DNA of 64,000 nucleotides, taken from assembly GCA_016617855.1 (NCBI GenBank), contig JAECUM010006704.1:29729-93728 (forward strand), written 5' to 3'. Both the position numbers and the translations under genes were made by a program. Source of the stretch: Megalonaias nervosa (lineage: Eukaryota; Mollusca; Bivalvia; Unionida; Unionidae). Below are positions 1 through 63,253 of this stretch, in pieces. Every line of letters starts with the position of its first letter. The stretch's first letter is position 1. The notes under the pieces are model-generated. The model had not been told where the DNA came from and did not search any database. It saw only the letters and a program-made list of their open reading frames with translations.

Positions 1-450
1 CTTGTCAAATTATGTCTAGCGGTTTTTGAGAAGAAGTTTTTAAAAGGATTTTCAACTTTTAGTGATGGCAGCCAAATTTGATGAGAGACTGGCATCCTCT
101 GTACAAGGCTGAAAACCCTTAATGCCAGGATGCTATCAAACGAGTCCCAATTCTCTTGAGTCGTTTTTTAAATAAGTGTTTTAAGGCATTTTCTATTTTC
201 AGCAATGGTGACCACATTTTGGCAATATTTGTGTAAATATTAAAAGATCTCTATATGAAAATGCAAAAGTTAAATTGGTCAAATCCTGATACGGTTTTTC
301 TATTTTTTAGTATCTGTGGCCATATTTAACAGCAGATTGGCATCATTTGTATCAACTTCATAGATCTTCGTATCAGGATGACCTCTGCCAAATTTGGTTG
401 ATTTGGGTCCAGTAGTTTTGAAAAGTGTAAAAATGCATGTGTTCACAGAT
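1..450. repeat. Dispersed ~165-bp repeat, about 2.5 units
   Basis: The unit contains GTTTTTGAGAAGAAGTTTTT, a TTTTCAACTTTTAGTGATGG stretch and TTTGATG..AGA.TGGCATC. Similar units recur at 2735, 4370 and 42420. No gene is seen here. Confidence 0.6.
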
Positions 451-1027
451 AATACATGATGGACAGAGGCAATACCCTTTCTCCTATGACCAGGTGAGCT
501 AAAAACACACAAGATTATGGTCCCCATCTGCACTTGAATCAGCAGAGACTATTTTAGGTAATTCTAACATCATGATAATATGTACCTAGGTATTAGAGTT
601 TATGACATGACAGCACAATGCAGGCTGTACATTTCCAATTAAAAATGAAGTTCTACATATGTAAATATAAAGAATTTCCCCAAAATGAAATATAAAGAAT
701 TCAACCAAAATTTTAAGACCATACAACCTTGCTAAATAAAAACAGGCCCAAAGTACTAAAAGATAAAACATACAGTGCTAAGATATTTAAAATGTTGAAA
801 ATGTATATAAAAAAATACAGATTTCTTTATATTAGTTGATGCCAGTACTCAGGTAAATTACTGTAAATCACAAAATTGTCAAAGATAAATAATATTTAGT
901 AAAACAATAAATGTTATAAATATTTAATAGTAATATCAAACGATAGAATTAGTACTGTTGTTAATATGCTCAATTTCCTGACTTGACAAAAATGAAATGC
1001 TCTGAAAATACTATGGTTTGTACTAAC

Positions 1028-52294
<51,267 letters not shown>

Positions 52295-52299
52295 CTAAA

Positions 52300-54660
52300 A
52301 ATATAAATGTATCATACTGTGTTTCCAACCTAAAATGCATCTCATAAGTTTAGTTCACTTTTGTGCTGAAAAGAGAAAATTGAGTTATAGTCAAACAGGG
52401 AATGCAATTGCCGTTTCACATGAATGCCAGCCCTAACAATACCTTCTCTGTAAGGCAGTTTATGTTTGTCCTCAACTCAGATCAATATTCAGTAAGGTGT
52501 AATAAAATATGATGTACTGACAATGTCACATTGGAAAACATGCATTTAAAAAGTGTAATCAGATACTGATGCACTGATGGTAAACATTATATTCAACTAA
52601 AAAATTTGCAAAGTACATAGCCCTTAATTTCCTCCAGCATAGTTTCATAAACGACAGCTCCAAACCCTATGGAGCTCAATTGCTTCTTGCTATCTTTCAA
52701 GCTCACATAACCCTTCACTTTTACTTTTTTAATTTCACATGGTAACTGCAATCAGCTCTCCCATCACAAGATATACTCAGATCAACACATAATGATCAAT
52801 AAATGTAATTGTTGCCCTTCCTGTTTCCCCTGCCCCATAAGAATTTGGAATATTCCTTTTGATTTTTTTTGCTATTTAAACTTTTCGAGTGGCTTAATGT
52901 CCCTCTCATTTTAATATCATTTCTTTGATACTACTTTCAGAAAATTCTATAAGGAACAGCTTGATCAAGCAGACGTTCTGCATAAAAAAATACATACAGT
53001 TGAAAGTATCTGAAGAAATAATAACAACCAAGTGAAGAATACGTAGTGGTTAATTTTTCGGATGACCAGTTATGAATCTTAACGTTAGGAGAAGATAAAT
53101 AACTAGCATTCATTAGATGCTTGTAACTCCAAATAAAGACTCCTCTATGTCTATGCAATGTCTGACGACACATGCTACTTCTGATTTTCACCATCAGGAT
53201 GTTGAGGTATATGGATGACACCAACAGCTAAAGGACCAAACACAGCAAAAGGAAAACGAACTCTTAAAAGGGAACAAAAACGATAGTTGGATTACATGAT
53301 TTGCTTGGAATATGGAAACCGGATCTATGCTAAGACTATGATACTGCTGTTATAGTTCATTCACCGAAGCATTGTGAATGATATCCAAGACTGTAGTTTG
53401 GCAAATTTTCACATGAGTTCCAAACAGTTCTGGCTTAAGTTACAACATTTGTTTCTTGCATGAATGATTTCAATACCTACAGAGCAACACTACCCATTTG
53501 TACATAATGAAAAACGACTGATCTGTATACATGTAATCAGCCATGTTGGCCCTGGAGTTATGGAAAAGTTTTTTTTTGAAACATGGTCTACTCATCTGAC
53601 AAATTGTATCACAAATATACACAAGTCAAAAAGTAAGTTAGATGATGCAGCTGATGCTGGAATTGGGTAATTTTATCTACATGTCAAGATGCTGATGTGA
53701 AATTTCACTGAGTTATAATTCACATACTGACCTGAATGAACTATAATTCTTAGCTGCATTTTGATGTGGATGCATCTGATCCAGTTCCAGCAGTCCACTG
53801 CTAGAACTCATTTTTCCACAGACCTAATTTAATGAGCAGTTCGTGATTGGATACCACATCCTCATTTTTGGAGGCTGCTTCTAGTTTTGACACCATCACT
53901 GATGACAACTTAGTCAATAACGAATCTGACTCTTATTCAGACTATAAATCATCATGGTTGAATTTTTATGCCCAGCTTCAGACTAAGTTATGTACGGATC
54001 TGGAAAAGCTGGGCAGTGGGCATCAATGTCTTGGTCAGTAAATGGTGGCCATGTTATAATGAATTCAATAAAAGGTCATAAATTGAACATATGATAAAAA
54101 TATCTTATTTTGTGTTTTTCTGTATGTTCCAGGTTTCACCATATACATAACCATTCTAAGGACTGATATTCGTTTATGCCTGAATTTACCATTCAGTAAC
54201 TGACTACATTTTGTCTTCTTGAATGATGAAATATACGACCAGCCGAATCTGGACAGAACAAGTAGTATTTTTAGGTTACTGGTTCTGTGGGGTTGCAAGA
54301 AGTTTTGGGGAGTTTTACACACTGATCTGAGGTACTCCTGTAAAGTTAGTCTGGTTTCCTGACCAACTCCACTGATCCTAATAGGAAACCCAGATCCAAA
54401 CCAAACATGGATAACCAAGTATCCAGATTTTACCCAAAACAATGGTATTTCTGTAATATTTGACGCTGTTCTGTAAGTCCATATTTTAAGGGTTTTTCTG
54501 TAAGACTTACAGACAAAACATAAGGTTCAGTAGGTCTGCAAAAATCATGCTGAAGAATTGTACTTTAACATTATTTTACAATACTACACAAAGTGTTAAC
54601 TTAGTACAGGAATGTAATATTAATGATACAAAATATGCAAAAATACCAGTCATAAAATTT
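52300..54660. other. DNA upstream of DNAJC13 exon 1
   Basis: No DNAJC13 exon is visible on the minus strand. On the plus strand two short frames (53464-53670 and 53847-54041) have protein-like composition but no recognised family. Confidence 0.5.
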
Positions 54661-54665
54661 ATACT

Positions 54666-57600
54666 TAATAATAATAATAATAATAATAATGAGGACTTTG
54701 TATAGCGCCTAATCTTTAGAAGCTCTAAGCGCTTTACAACATTTGACAACACTTAAAAAACAGATATAATGATATGATTACAAAATTAAAAACAAACACC
54801 ACGAAAATAGAAACAGAAAATATGCTGTAAATATTTAAGGCAAGGATACATTATTAGGTCTTTAAGTCTGTTCTTGCAGATGAAATAGGTGAGTTTTAAG
54901 AGCGTTCTTGAATGAGATCACTGTGTCTTTGTGTCTAAGTGCAGTGGGCAATTCGTTCCACGTTGCTGGGCCCTGGTATGCAAAAGGGCGTTGTCCATAT
55001 GATTTCATCTTCATAGTGGGAATAATGAGAATACGAGTGTCAGAAGAGGAGCGTAAGCATCTTGCAGGTGTGTACACATGGGTGAGGTCAGATAGGTATG
55101 TTGGACTGGAGCCCGTCAGTGTAACGTAGCACAGAGAACAAATTTTGTGTTTAATTCTGGATCGTATGGATAGCCAGTGTAGGGTACAGAGCAGGGGAGA
55201 GCCGTGCTCTGATCGTGGTACTCTAAGGATGATCCGAGCAGCTGTATTTTGAACCTTTTGAAGTTTCTGAAGTAGATATTGAGACGAACCAGACAGAACT
55301 GAGTTACAATAGTCCAGTCTTGGAAGTACTAAGGAACACACAAGTGTTTTAGTGGCATCAACTGAAAGATACTTGCAAATGGAACTGATTCGTCTCAGCT
55401 CAAGATATGCAGCCTTGCATATGTTAATGACATGTTGATGCAATGAGAGAGTACTGCCAAGAGTGACACCGAGGTTTCGTACTGACTGTGTGAATTTAAT
55501 GTTGGTGTTGCTGATATTTATTGTCTGAGGTAAAGGATGTGAATGTGAAAGTCTTTGTGTTGTAATCAGGATGGTTTCAATTTTATCATCATTCATCTGC
55601 AGCTTGTTACATGTCATCCATGATTTCACATCGGAAACGCACCTCTCTACGCCTTGGATGGTAGCTTCAACTTCAGCTGGATGGCTAGATTTGTATATTT
55701 GGGTGTCATCAGCATACAATTGGTGAGACACTGGATGATGATCTATGACACTTGAGAGTGGCTGAGTGTATAGAATAAAGAGAACAGGTCCAAGAACAGA
55801 CCCCTGTGGAACACCACAGCATAGATCAAGTGGGCTGGAGTGTTTTCCATTTGCGGACACAATTTGTGTCCTGTTGACCAAGTAGGACTTGAACCATAGT
55901 AAGGCCGTATCATGAATGCCAAATACATGCTGGAGACGGTGAAGTAATATATCATGGTCTATAGTGTCAAATGCTGCAGACAAGTCAAGGAGAGTGAGGA
56001 CTGTAATCTTTCCGCCATCCAAAGCAGAGAGAAAGTCATTGGCTACTTTCAGAAGAGTAGTTTCAGTACTGTGGCAAGGGTGATATGCAGACTGTACATT
56101 GCTAAAAAGACTGTTTGAATTCAGATGAGATACAAGTTGGGATAGAACAACTTTTTCTAAGATTTTTGACATGAATGGGAGATTGGAAACTGGGCGGTAG
56201 TTCTTTAAATCATTATAATCGAGTGTTGGTTTCTTCAGCAGAGACTTTACAATGGCAGTTTTGTAAAATGATGGGAATTCCCCAGATGAGAGAGAGGTAT
56301 TAATAACATCAGTTAGTGAAGGCAATATTGGATCGAAGCACTCTAGCAGCAGTGACGTCGGAATCGGATCCAGTTCACATGACTTTGGTGCACTCTTCAT
56401 CACGATTGTACGTACTAAATCCATAGAGACAGGTTCAAATGCTGCTAACGGTTGCTGCTGAAATTCTGTATCGCAACTGTATGGTGACGACGAGTCAACT
56501 GAAATTGTGTTGTCAAGTTTATCTCTGATGGTTTGTACTTTGTCACGGAAGAAATCTGCAAACAGATCCGGAAGGTCGACTAGAGAGAAGGTAGTTGGAA
56601 GTGGTGTACATTTGTTCCTTGACATTAGCTTGTTAGTAATCTCAAATAGCTCTTTGCAGCTGAAACTTTCCGTCATCTTAGTAATGTAGTGGGCTGATTT
56701 CGCTGCATGGACTATGTTTGTGACATTCTTCTTAGCGGCATCATAGATCTGCTTATGAATAGTGAGTCTGGTGGAAAGCCAAAGCCTCTCAGCTTTACGG
56801 CGGTCTCTTTTAGCAGTGCGAAGCTGGTCCCTAACACTGCTATACCACGGAGAACACTTCTGAATTGCTACTCTGCACTTGGTTGCTGGGGCATGTTTGT
56901 CGAGCAATGAACGCAGGCAGTTATCAAGTTGTTCTGCTGTAGTAGGTAAGCTAGTTGTTAGGTTTGCTTGGATGTCATGCATTAGTTTGGTTCTGTTTAT
57001 CATACGGAGTTTTCTCTTAGTAGCGAATAAAGGTGGAGGGTTAGGGACTGATACGTCAAGATGGCATATAATGCAGAGGTGATCTGATGAAAGTTCGTGG
57101 GACACCAGGGAGGACTGAAGAATGTTATCATGAGGTCTGTAAAGAATCCAGTCTAATATGTGACCATGTTTATGGGTGGGTTGGCTAACTGACTGTTTGA
57201 GGTTGAAAACGTGAATGGAATCTAGGAGTTTCGATGTGCATGGGTTTCCAGGACAGTCAAAGTGAAAGTTGAAATCTCCAAGAATAATCAGGTTGCCACC
57301 TATCGAATTTCCATACTCCAGGAGATTCGGAAACTGCTCCAAAAAGAGAGATTCTGTCAGCTTGTTTATTCTACTAGGAGGATGGCGGTAGAGGCAGAAA
57401 AAATGGACTGACCTTTGTTCTAGTGTGAGTGTAGTTTGGACTAGTTCAAACGATGTGTGGTCGAAAATGAAAGTTGTAGTGTAGTTAAGACGGTTGATCA
57501 TGGAGGTCTTTGCGATGACAGAAATTCCACCTCCGCGAGAGTGGCGGGGGAACGACTTGATGGAGTAGCCGGTTGGTGTTAGATCCGCGCACTTGGGTTC

Positions 57601-58297
57601 ATCGCCTGATGTTTTTAGCCATGTTTCTGTCAGGAAAAAGACGTCGATATTCTGATCGTTGATAAAATTAACTATTTCTGTGCGCTTTTCCGATGGTCCT
57701 ACTGATTGGGCATTGAATAATGCGATGCGCAGTGGTATCTCTTCGATAGCTGACACAAAGGTTGACGATTTAATTGGAATTTGGATTAGGTTGTCTAAAT
57801 TAACGGCCGAATTTTTAAATTTCTGCGCCGGAAAGGGCGAAAGGGAGATAACTGGAATTATTCTTCCTGTTCTACGCCGGCAAGCTGTGAAACAACGCTT
57901 CTTTTTGCGCTTCCGTTTACAGTTATGGAATGATGAATGTAGTCCCAGATCGTTTAGTCTAGTGCACAATGTAGTGTGGAGAGCCAAGGAGTAATCATTT
58001 AACGCAATTAATGAGGGTCCATCATAGCATAAACGGGTGGACTGGCGAGTATCACGTGATGGCGGCTTGTTCGATAACAAAGGAAGCCGCAACAGTGGAG
58101 CAAGACAGCTGAGAAAAAGTCTAATTTTTCTTGTTTCCAATACAAGAAGATGAAGAAACACATTCGAAAAGAACAGCCAGTGCATGATGAACACAATAAC
58201 GCAGACGAAGACAGACAACAAGCACATAGATCATGAACAACGGCACAAAAATCCGGACAGCTGCCTCAAGCCGGTTAAGCGATAGCGGCCATCTTGA
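54666..58297 (-). mobile_element. CR1/L2-type non-LTR retrotransposon, apparently full-length 3' end
   Basis: The element runs from a 5' end near 58297 (TCAAGATGGCCGCTATCG on the minus strand) to an (ATT)n tail at 54669-54690. The tail is preceded by a short 3' UTR with GCGCTTAGAG and GGCGCTATACAAAG. Short microsatellite tails and such a GCGCTATA motif are usual for L2/CR1-group elements. It lies in sense orientation in DNAJC13 intronic or upstream DNA. No clear target-site duplication was found, and no separate ORF1 is visible. Confidence 0.85.
54862..58227 (-). CDS. Endonuclease/reverse transcriptase polyprotein of the CR1/L2-type element
   Basis: This is an uninterrupted 1,121-codon frame. 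An APE-type endonuclease starts near residue 168 (ALFNAQSVG), with TETW at 200-203, GDFNFHF at 317-323 and SDH at 381-383. The reverse transcriptase has LKNYRPVSNLPFMSKILEK at 674-692, LLDLSAAFDTIDH at 746-758, GVPQGSVLGPVLF at 805-817 and YADD at 838-841. The C-terminus has the RLDYCNSVL and WNELP...FK..LKTHLF blocks usual for CR1/L2/Jockey-group elements. Residues 1-60 are hydrophobic and then leucine-rich, and 104-112 are a Lys/Arg cluster. The true start is uncertain because the first Met may be read-through of the 5' UTR. No stop or frameshift is seen, so the copy may be young and able to make active protein. Confidence 0.93.
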   Translation of the reverse strand: MCLLSVFVCVIVFIMHWLFFSNVFLHLLVLETRKIRLFLSCLAPLLRLPLLSNKPPSRDTRQSTRLCYDGPSLIALNDYSLALHTTLCTRLNDLGLHSSFHNCKRKRKKKRCFTACRRRTGRIIPVISLSPFPAQKFKNSAVNLDNLIQIPIKSSTFVSAIEEIPLRIALFNAQSVGPSEKRTEIVNFINDQNIDVFFLTETWLKTSGDEPKCADLTPTGYSIKSFPRHSRGGGISVIAKTSMINRLNYTTTFIFDHTSFELVQTTLTLEQRSVHFFCLYRHPPSRINKLTESLFLEQFPNLLEYGNSIGGNLIILGDFNFHFDCPGNPCTSKLLDSIHVFNLKQSVSQPTHKHGHILDWILYRPHDNILQSSLVSHELSSDHLCIICHLDVSVPNPPPLFATKRKLRMINRTKLMHDIQANLTTSLPTTAEQLDNCLRSLLDKHAPATKCRVAIQKCSPWYSSVRDQLRTAKRDRRKAERLWLSTRLTIHKQIYDAAKKNVTNIVHAAKSAHYITKMTESFSCKELFEITNKLMSRNKCTPLPTTFSLVDLPDLFADFFRDKVQTIRDKLDNTISVDSSSPYSCDTEFQQQPLAAFEPVSMDLVRTIVMKSAPKSCELDPIPTSLLLECFDPILPSLTDVINTSLSSGEFPSFYKTAIVKSLLKKPTLDYNDLKNYRPVSNLPFMSKILEKVVLSQLVSHLNSNSLFSNVQSAYHPCHSTETTLLKVANDFLSALDGGKITVLTLLDLSAAFDTIDHDILLHRLQHVFGIHDTALLWFKSYLVNRTQIVSANGKHSSPLDLCCGVPQGSVLGPVLFILYTQPLSSVIDHHPVSHQLYADDTQIYKSSHPAEVEATIQGVERCVSDVKSWMTCNKLQMNDDKIETILITTQRLSHSHPLPQTINISNTNIKFTQSVRNLGVTLGSTLSLHQHVINICKAAYLELRRISSICKYLSVDATKTLVCSLVLPRLDYCNSVLSGSSQYLLQKLQKVQNTAARIILRVPRSEHGSPLLCTLHWLSIRSRIKHKICSLCYVTLTGSSPTYLSDLTHVYTPARCLRSSSDTRILIIPTMKMKSYGQRPFAYQGPATWNELPTALRHKDTVISFKNALKTHLFHLQEQT

Positions 58298-58395
58298 ATA
58301 TCACCATTTAATATAACCATAAGATATTTACAATCTGTTCTTTAATTTAGTTTAAAATAAATATTAGGATATATTTTACACAAGCACATGCTTAC

Positions 58396-58494
58396 ATTCG
58401 TTCCATTTTCGGTTGCTGAAATGTAGGGATCATATGTTGGGAATTCCATTGAGTTACCGCTACCGGAAGACATTGTGGATAGTGTCAATTCAAA
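58396..58494 (-). CDS. Candidate exon upstream of DNAJC13 exon 1
   Basis: This is 99 nt between a strong acceptor (TGTTCATGTTGCAG) and a good donor (AAT|GTAAGC), open in phase 0 at both ends. The reading is [20 protein letters not shown] then [13 protein letters not shown]. It has several CpGs, unlike its surroundings. It does not resemble the known DNAJC13 segment before the J domain, so it could be an alternative exon of that gene, an exon of an unrelated minus-strand gene, or chance. The phase fits direct splicing to 52294. Confidence 0.35.
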
Positions 58495-58519
58495 CTGCAA
58501 CATGAACACATAAAATTCA

Positions 58520-58610
58520 TTCATACGATACATACATGCATACATACATACATACATACATACATACATACATACATACATGCATGCATCCATGCATCCA
58601 TGCATCCATC
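58520..58610. repeat. (ATAC)n microsatellite with CATC variants
   Basis: About 14 ATAC units, then GCATCCAT variants. It lies directly upstream of the candidate exon at 58494. Confidence 0.95.
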
Positions 58611-59085
58611 TAACTTATCAGTAGGTGACTACATTTCTGTTCTAACGTCCTGGCTCGATTGATGTTCAATTATTAATGTTTAAGACATTATGAAAACTAA
58701 TATACTATTCTAGCAAACACGTAAAACATTCTGTAACAGGTAAACTACTTTGACATTCTTTGCTCTCAATATATTACTCACACATCGTTTGCTTATCCAT
58801 AAAACTGTCTTACTATATTGTACAAAACACCGCTCACATGAACGGGAAATAATGTATGATCTTGAACATTTGAGACTTTATCAATATGAAGTTCGGATTT
58901 TGTTCCGCGCCTTCCTGAGCCACAATCACTACTTCAAATTGCTTGAAGCGAACATGAGCTTGAAATTACCTGAAAGAAGTTATATAATACTCTAATGTTG
59001 TACACTTCCTGGTAATTGGCAGTAGATCGATGATGCTTTCAGATCATTAGAGTGGTAGCAATATTGAAGAAATATACATAGATAC

Positions 59086-59145
59086 ATACCTTCATACATA
59101 CATACATACATACATACATACATACATACATACATACATACATAA
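59086..59145. repeat. (CATA)n microsatellite
   Basis: About 15 tetranucleotide units. Confidence 0.95.
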
Positions 59146-60404
59146 GTACATGGACATGCAAAAAGGCATATATAGATATAGACAAAAAAACCAGATCGAG
59201 AAATATATAGATATGCGCATATATAAAAATCCATGCTAGGATTCATCCATAATACTACTTTTATATAAAATTTGATTTGGTCTCATTTAGATGAGGCTAG
59301 TGTGTTCTGCTTTCCTTTCTAGATTTCAGTCGCTAAGAAATCTTGCATCATATGATAGCAGACTTGGATAAAATTTGTTATCGTTAATCAATTGTGTCAT
59401 CGTTTAAAGTTTCCCTATATGTGTATAAAAATGAATCTGGTGCCATCTTGATTAACAGCATTTTAAAATATTTCTCATCTCCGTAACAGTCTTTGAATAA
59501 ACCTTGGAATGTGCCCTTTTTTGGGGGTGTATTTTTCTTAATAGTTTCTTTTTTTATTTAACAAACCCATCTTTTTATGTGCATTTAGTATCGTCTCCTC
59601 TACATTTAAATATTAAGACATAAACTATGTTTTTGACAGGTATGTATTGGAGCATGACCAACAGTTGATACAAATTCGTCTGTATGAAATTTAAACGATT
59701 TGTGTTGACAGACCGATAGTCCGATCTCGTGTAAATGATTAATATCTGAAACAACTACTCCCATTCTCAGACTGCTAGCTGGGATTCGCTGTGTCTCCTT
59801 TTAAAAGCCACCTCACATACATTGCTAAAATTATTTTATCACCTTGGGAGTATTTAGGAGAATTTGCTAGGTAGTGTAAACAGTTCATCCAAATCCTGAT
59901 TTTAAAGCAATAACCTTTACCAATGTATATTACTTGCTAATTGAGGTTTTCGAAGTTGGTAGCAGATCATAAACATTTTTCTCTTCTAAACTGCTAGCTT
60001 GATTGATAATAAAGTATTACTCTATAATAAATAGTGGAAACTATTATATACTATTTTGGTAACAAAATGACCACATCCAGTAACTCGTACATTACGATGT
60101 AATTCTTAGCTCACGATATCTTAATGACAAGGCGTTCGTTTAGCTACAATAACTTATTCAACCAAATGCTGTTTTCAGGCACTTCAAATGTAGTGCAATA
60201 CCATCGTTGTATTTTTTGTCGATCTGATGTTTGCTAGCTTGTCATATGCTAGGCAACGCCGCATATACCTTTAAGTCGTTGGGTACTAGATATCACGCTT
60301 TATTCCAGTTAAAAGTCGGAATATATTTGTATGAAATATGATCAGGATAGGATCAAGAATCAAAGTGCTTTCTCACGTGCTGAACTGGTCTATATTGTGT
60401 GTAT

Positions 60405-60539
<135 letters not shown>

Positions 60540-62344
60540 CGTTTAAATTATAGTAATTTCGGTAAGTTGACAAACGTAATGCATAAATAAAATTGTTCTT
60601 TTGTAAAGATGAATTTAGGTCAATATTTAAAAGAAATAAACTTTTCCATTATATAGTTTATGGATTTAATGCCATATTGTTCCGACCTCAAACTTACTCT
60701 CAAGTTTCTTTGTTTTGTAACTGGTATTGATTATCCTTCTTTAAGATCAACGAGAGCAAAGAATATTACATATTGATACAATTTATGTGTGTCATGGCAG
60801 TTGAAGCTGACAAAAGATTTGGGCTTCACAGAACCAACATAGCTCTACTTTCTGTTGTGGTCAGTAGTGTAATCAGTAGTGTATCAAATTTACCTCATCT
60901 TGAGAACAATTTTACCATGCATACCTTTTTAGTGGTTTGGAACGTTTGTGGTTCATGTAATAAAGTATGCTGAATTTAATGAAACGTTTAACGAATTGAG
61001 ATGCCTTGATCACGGCTGTATATTAGCATCGTTCTCGTTTACATAAATCGTTCCAAATGTGAACCCATCTTAAAAAGAAATATTCAGTTGCTCGCTTGTC
61101 TGTGCGATCCATTGTAAGTCGTCAATGTATCTTTACTATAAAGATAAACGTTTCCTTTAAGAAAATTTCTGGCAAAAGTTACAACTATTCCGTCAAGTTG
61201 GTCGGCTATTTTGACTTATTTCATTATCTGTATACATTCATTCCGGGCATAGAGAAGAACCAAATAATAATAGCTACTTTGCACTTAATGGTCAAGATAG
61301 AGAGAGTCCCACTTTACTACTATATACTATGTAGTATCTCTTGAATTTCTTCAAATGTCCAATATTTGAAGAATGATATAGCACTCGTTGAAGTTATATA
61401 ACAAATTCTTGGGATAATAAAAATAATACTTTATTCAGTAATTTAGGCCATCGGCTCATATTACAAAATACAATACAAGTAGATCTAATGTGTGGATGGT
61501 TTAAAGAAGTTAAATATAGTGTTCATCGTGGGTATGGATACATATTTCCAATATCCGGTGCATTATTGTATAAAGATGTTACCACTTCTAAGTATATTAT
61601 TCACCATTCATTTGAGTTATCAAAGATTGTCTAAGACGAAAAGCCGAATTGATGTAATAAGAAAGATTTCTTATAATTAATATATTGCTATGACTCATTA
61701 GGGACAGAAATGTTTCTACAGACGGAACGAGATAATAAACTTTATTGAAATATTACTTTCTTATATGGTCATAAGCTGGACAAATGCAAACAAAATGGAA
61801 CCAAAAACCATTATTTTTCAGACATCGTTCACAATACCTATTTTTTCTTTCAATCCTGCTATGCCTACATGTCTCTATTTTCAGCGTATGCGCTGAGCAT
61901 CTAAATTTTGCAAGTAATTTCCCACGAAAATACGATAATCCACGAGAGAGGTATTTTTCCGGTATTAATTCAGTTTATACATGCTATAATACCCACATTT
62001 ATGTGTGTTGTTAATACCACTTTGCCAGTTTTGCAGTGTTGAATCCTTAATTCTTTGCAAAAAATAGTGTTAAAAATTGTAGGTGCAAATTAATTTAAAA
62101 GTAGTTCCAACTTTTGAAAACGTAGGAAAGTCCTTGCCTTGAACGTCTTTCTTACATCTTTTGCCTTAATAATAAATATGGTTATGGGAGAACTCCGTTT
62201 TCTAACTGTGACATATGGAAAGCTAGAATTTGATGAAATGACACTTGACTTACACTAATAATATCAAAAGAAATGATTTTATACTACTTAATTAAATGTC
62301 CACGTATGCTGCTAAAACACAACATATAGACGGATAGACGATGA

Positions 62345-62455
62345 AAGCGCAGTGATAATAAAAACAAAGAAAAATGATGATGAGGCAGATGACGACGACA
62401 ATGATGATACTGATAATGATGATGATGGTTGTGATGGTGGTAGGATAACTCACAG
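62345..62455. repeat. (GAT)n-like degenerate trinucleotide tract
   Basis: GATGATGAGGCAGATGACGA CGACAATGATGATACTGATA and similar. It is low complexity. Confidence 0.7.
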
Positions 62456-62504
62456 CTAAGTAGAAAATTATCTTATGAATAAGAATATGATTTACCTAAC
62501 TTAC

Positions 62505-62657
62505 ATTGTTTCCGTATCCAATAATTATATAGCCTGACTTCGGTAGAGTTGATGTTTCAGAAATGCGTGCTGTAGTGAACACGAACAGGCTAGAGCTTGA
62601 TTTTTTAAAACCGAGACTAGGAAGTAAAATTTCGATTTTTTTTATCGATCCCGTCAT
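62505..62657 (-). CDS. Candidate first coding exon ending at a splice donor
   Basis: This is a 51-codon frame from the first ATG after an in-frame TAA, ending exactly at AAT|GTAAGT (a near-perfect donor). It begins MTGSIKKIEILLPSLGFKKS and ends STLPKSGYIIIGYGNN. The phase fits the candidate exon at 58494. The surrounding ~300 bp has more CpGs than the introns, as expected near an unmethylated promoter. I recognise no domain. It is a proposal from splice signals and frame only. Confidence 0.25.
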
Positions 62658-62980
62658 GACTGTTTTACCTGAATTTTAGTCTCGTTGGAACCAATTGTCC
62701 ATGCGCATGTTCGACTGCTGACCTTGTGCACATAGCACACTAATTAATACTTTCCAGTAAGAGGCACAGTTAGGAAAGGGTCGTCCAGTCCCGGACATCC
62801 ATTGCGGCCCATGAATATACTGCAACAAAACCACTGGTGTTATAATCTGAAAGTCAAATTATGTTCAGTTATCTCAGTCAGGCTTTCTGTACAGTGACAA
62901 AACGTGTGTTGATCACATCTTGCTGAATGCAGTTGAAACTAGTGGGCGTTTTACCTATCTATATACTATTTATAATTTAG

Positions 62981-63240
62981 GGGCCCCGAGTGGCCGAGTG
63001 GGCTAAAGTGCTCTCCGTTACGGATCACTGCCATCTCACCTCTGTCTGCGTGGGTTCGAGTCTCGGGCTCGGCCAATGTGGTTATGTGAGAAAGCTTGCC
63101 GGTAGCTTCTCGTGGGTCGGTGGTTCTTTCCGGGTTCTTCCGGGTTCTTCCTCCACCATTAATACTGACCGCCATGTATAGCCTATCTTGTGCTGAAAAA
63201 TGGCGTTAAACCCTATAAAAACAACAACAACAACAACAAA
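62981..63240 (+). mobile_element. tRNA-derived SINE, family 1, complete copy
   Basis: The ~95-bp tRNA-like head has an A box (TGGCCGAGTGG) and a B box (GGTTCGAGTC). A body follows (GTGGGTCGGTGGTTCTTTCC; TATAGCCTATCTTGTGCTGA), then a (CAA)n tail. It is flanked by a perfect 13-bp duplication ATTTATAATTTAG (62968-62980 and 63241-63253). It is the best preserved of five copies. Confidence 0.92.
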
Positions 63241-63253
63241 ATTTATAATTTAG

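Noticed and set aside
54065..54442. 125-codon minus frame upstream of DNAJC13 exon 1
   Set aside because: No resemblance to DNAJC13 or any family I know. The opposite strand is open nearby as well, and no acceptor or donor bounds a sensible exon.
62981..63075. Possible genuine tRNA gene
   Set aside because: A and B boxes are good, but no cloverleaf closes and the sequence continues into the SINE body and (CAA)n tail.
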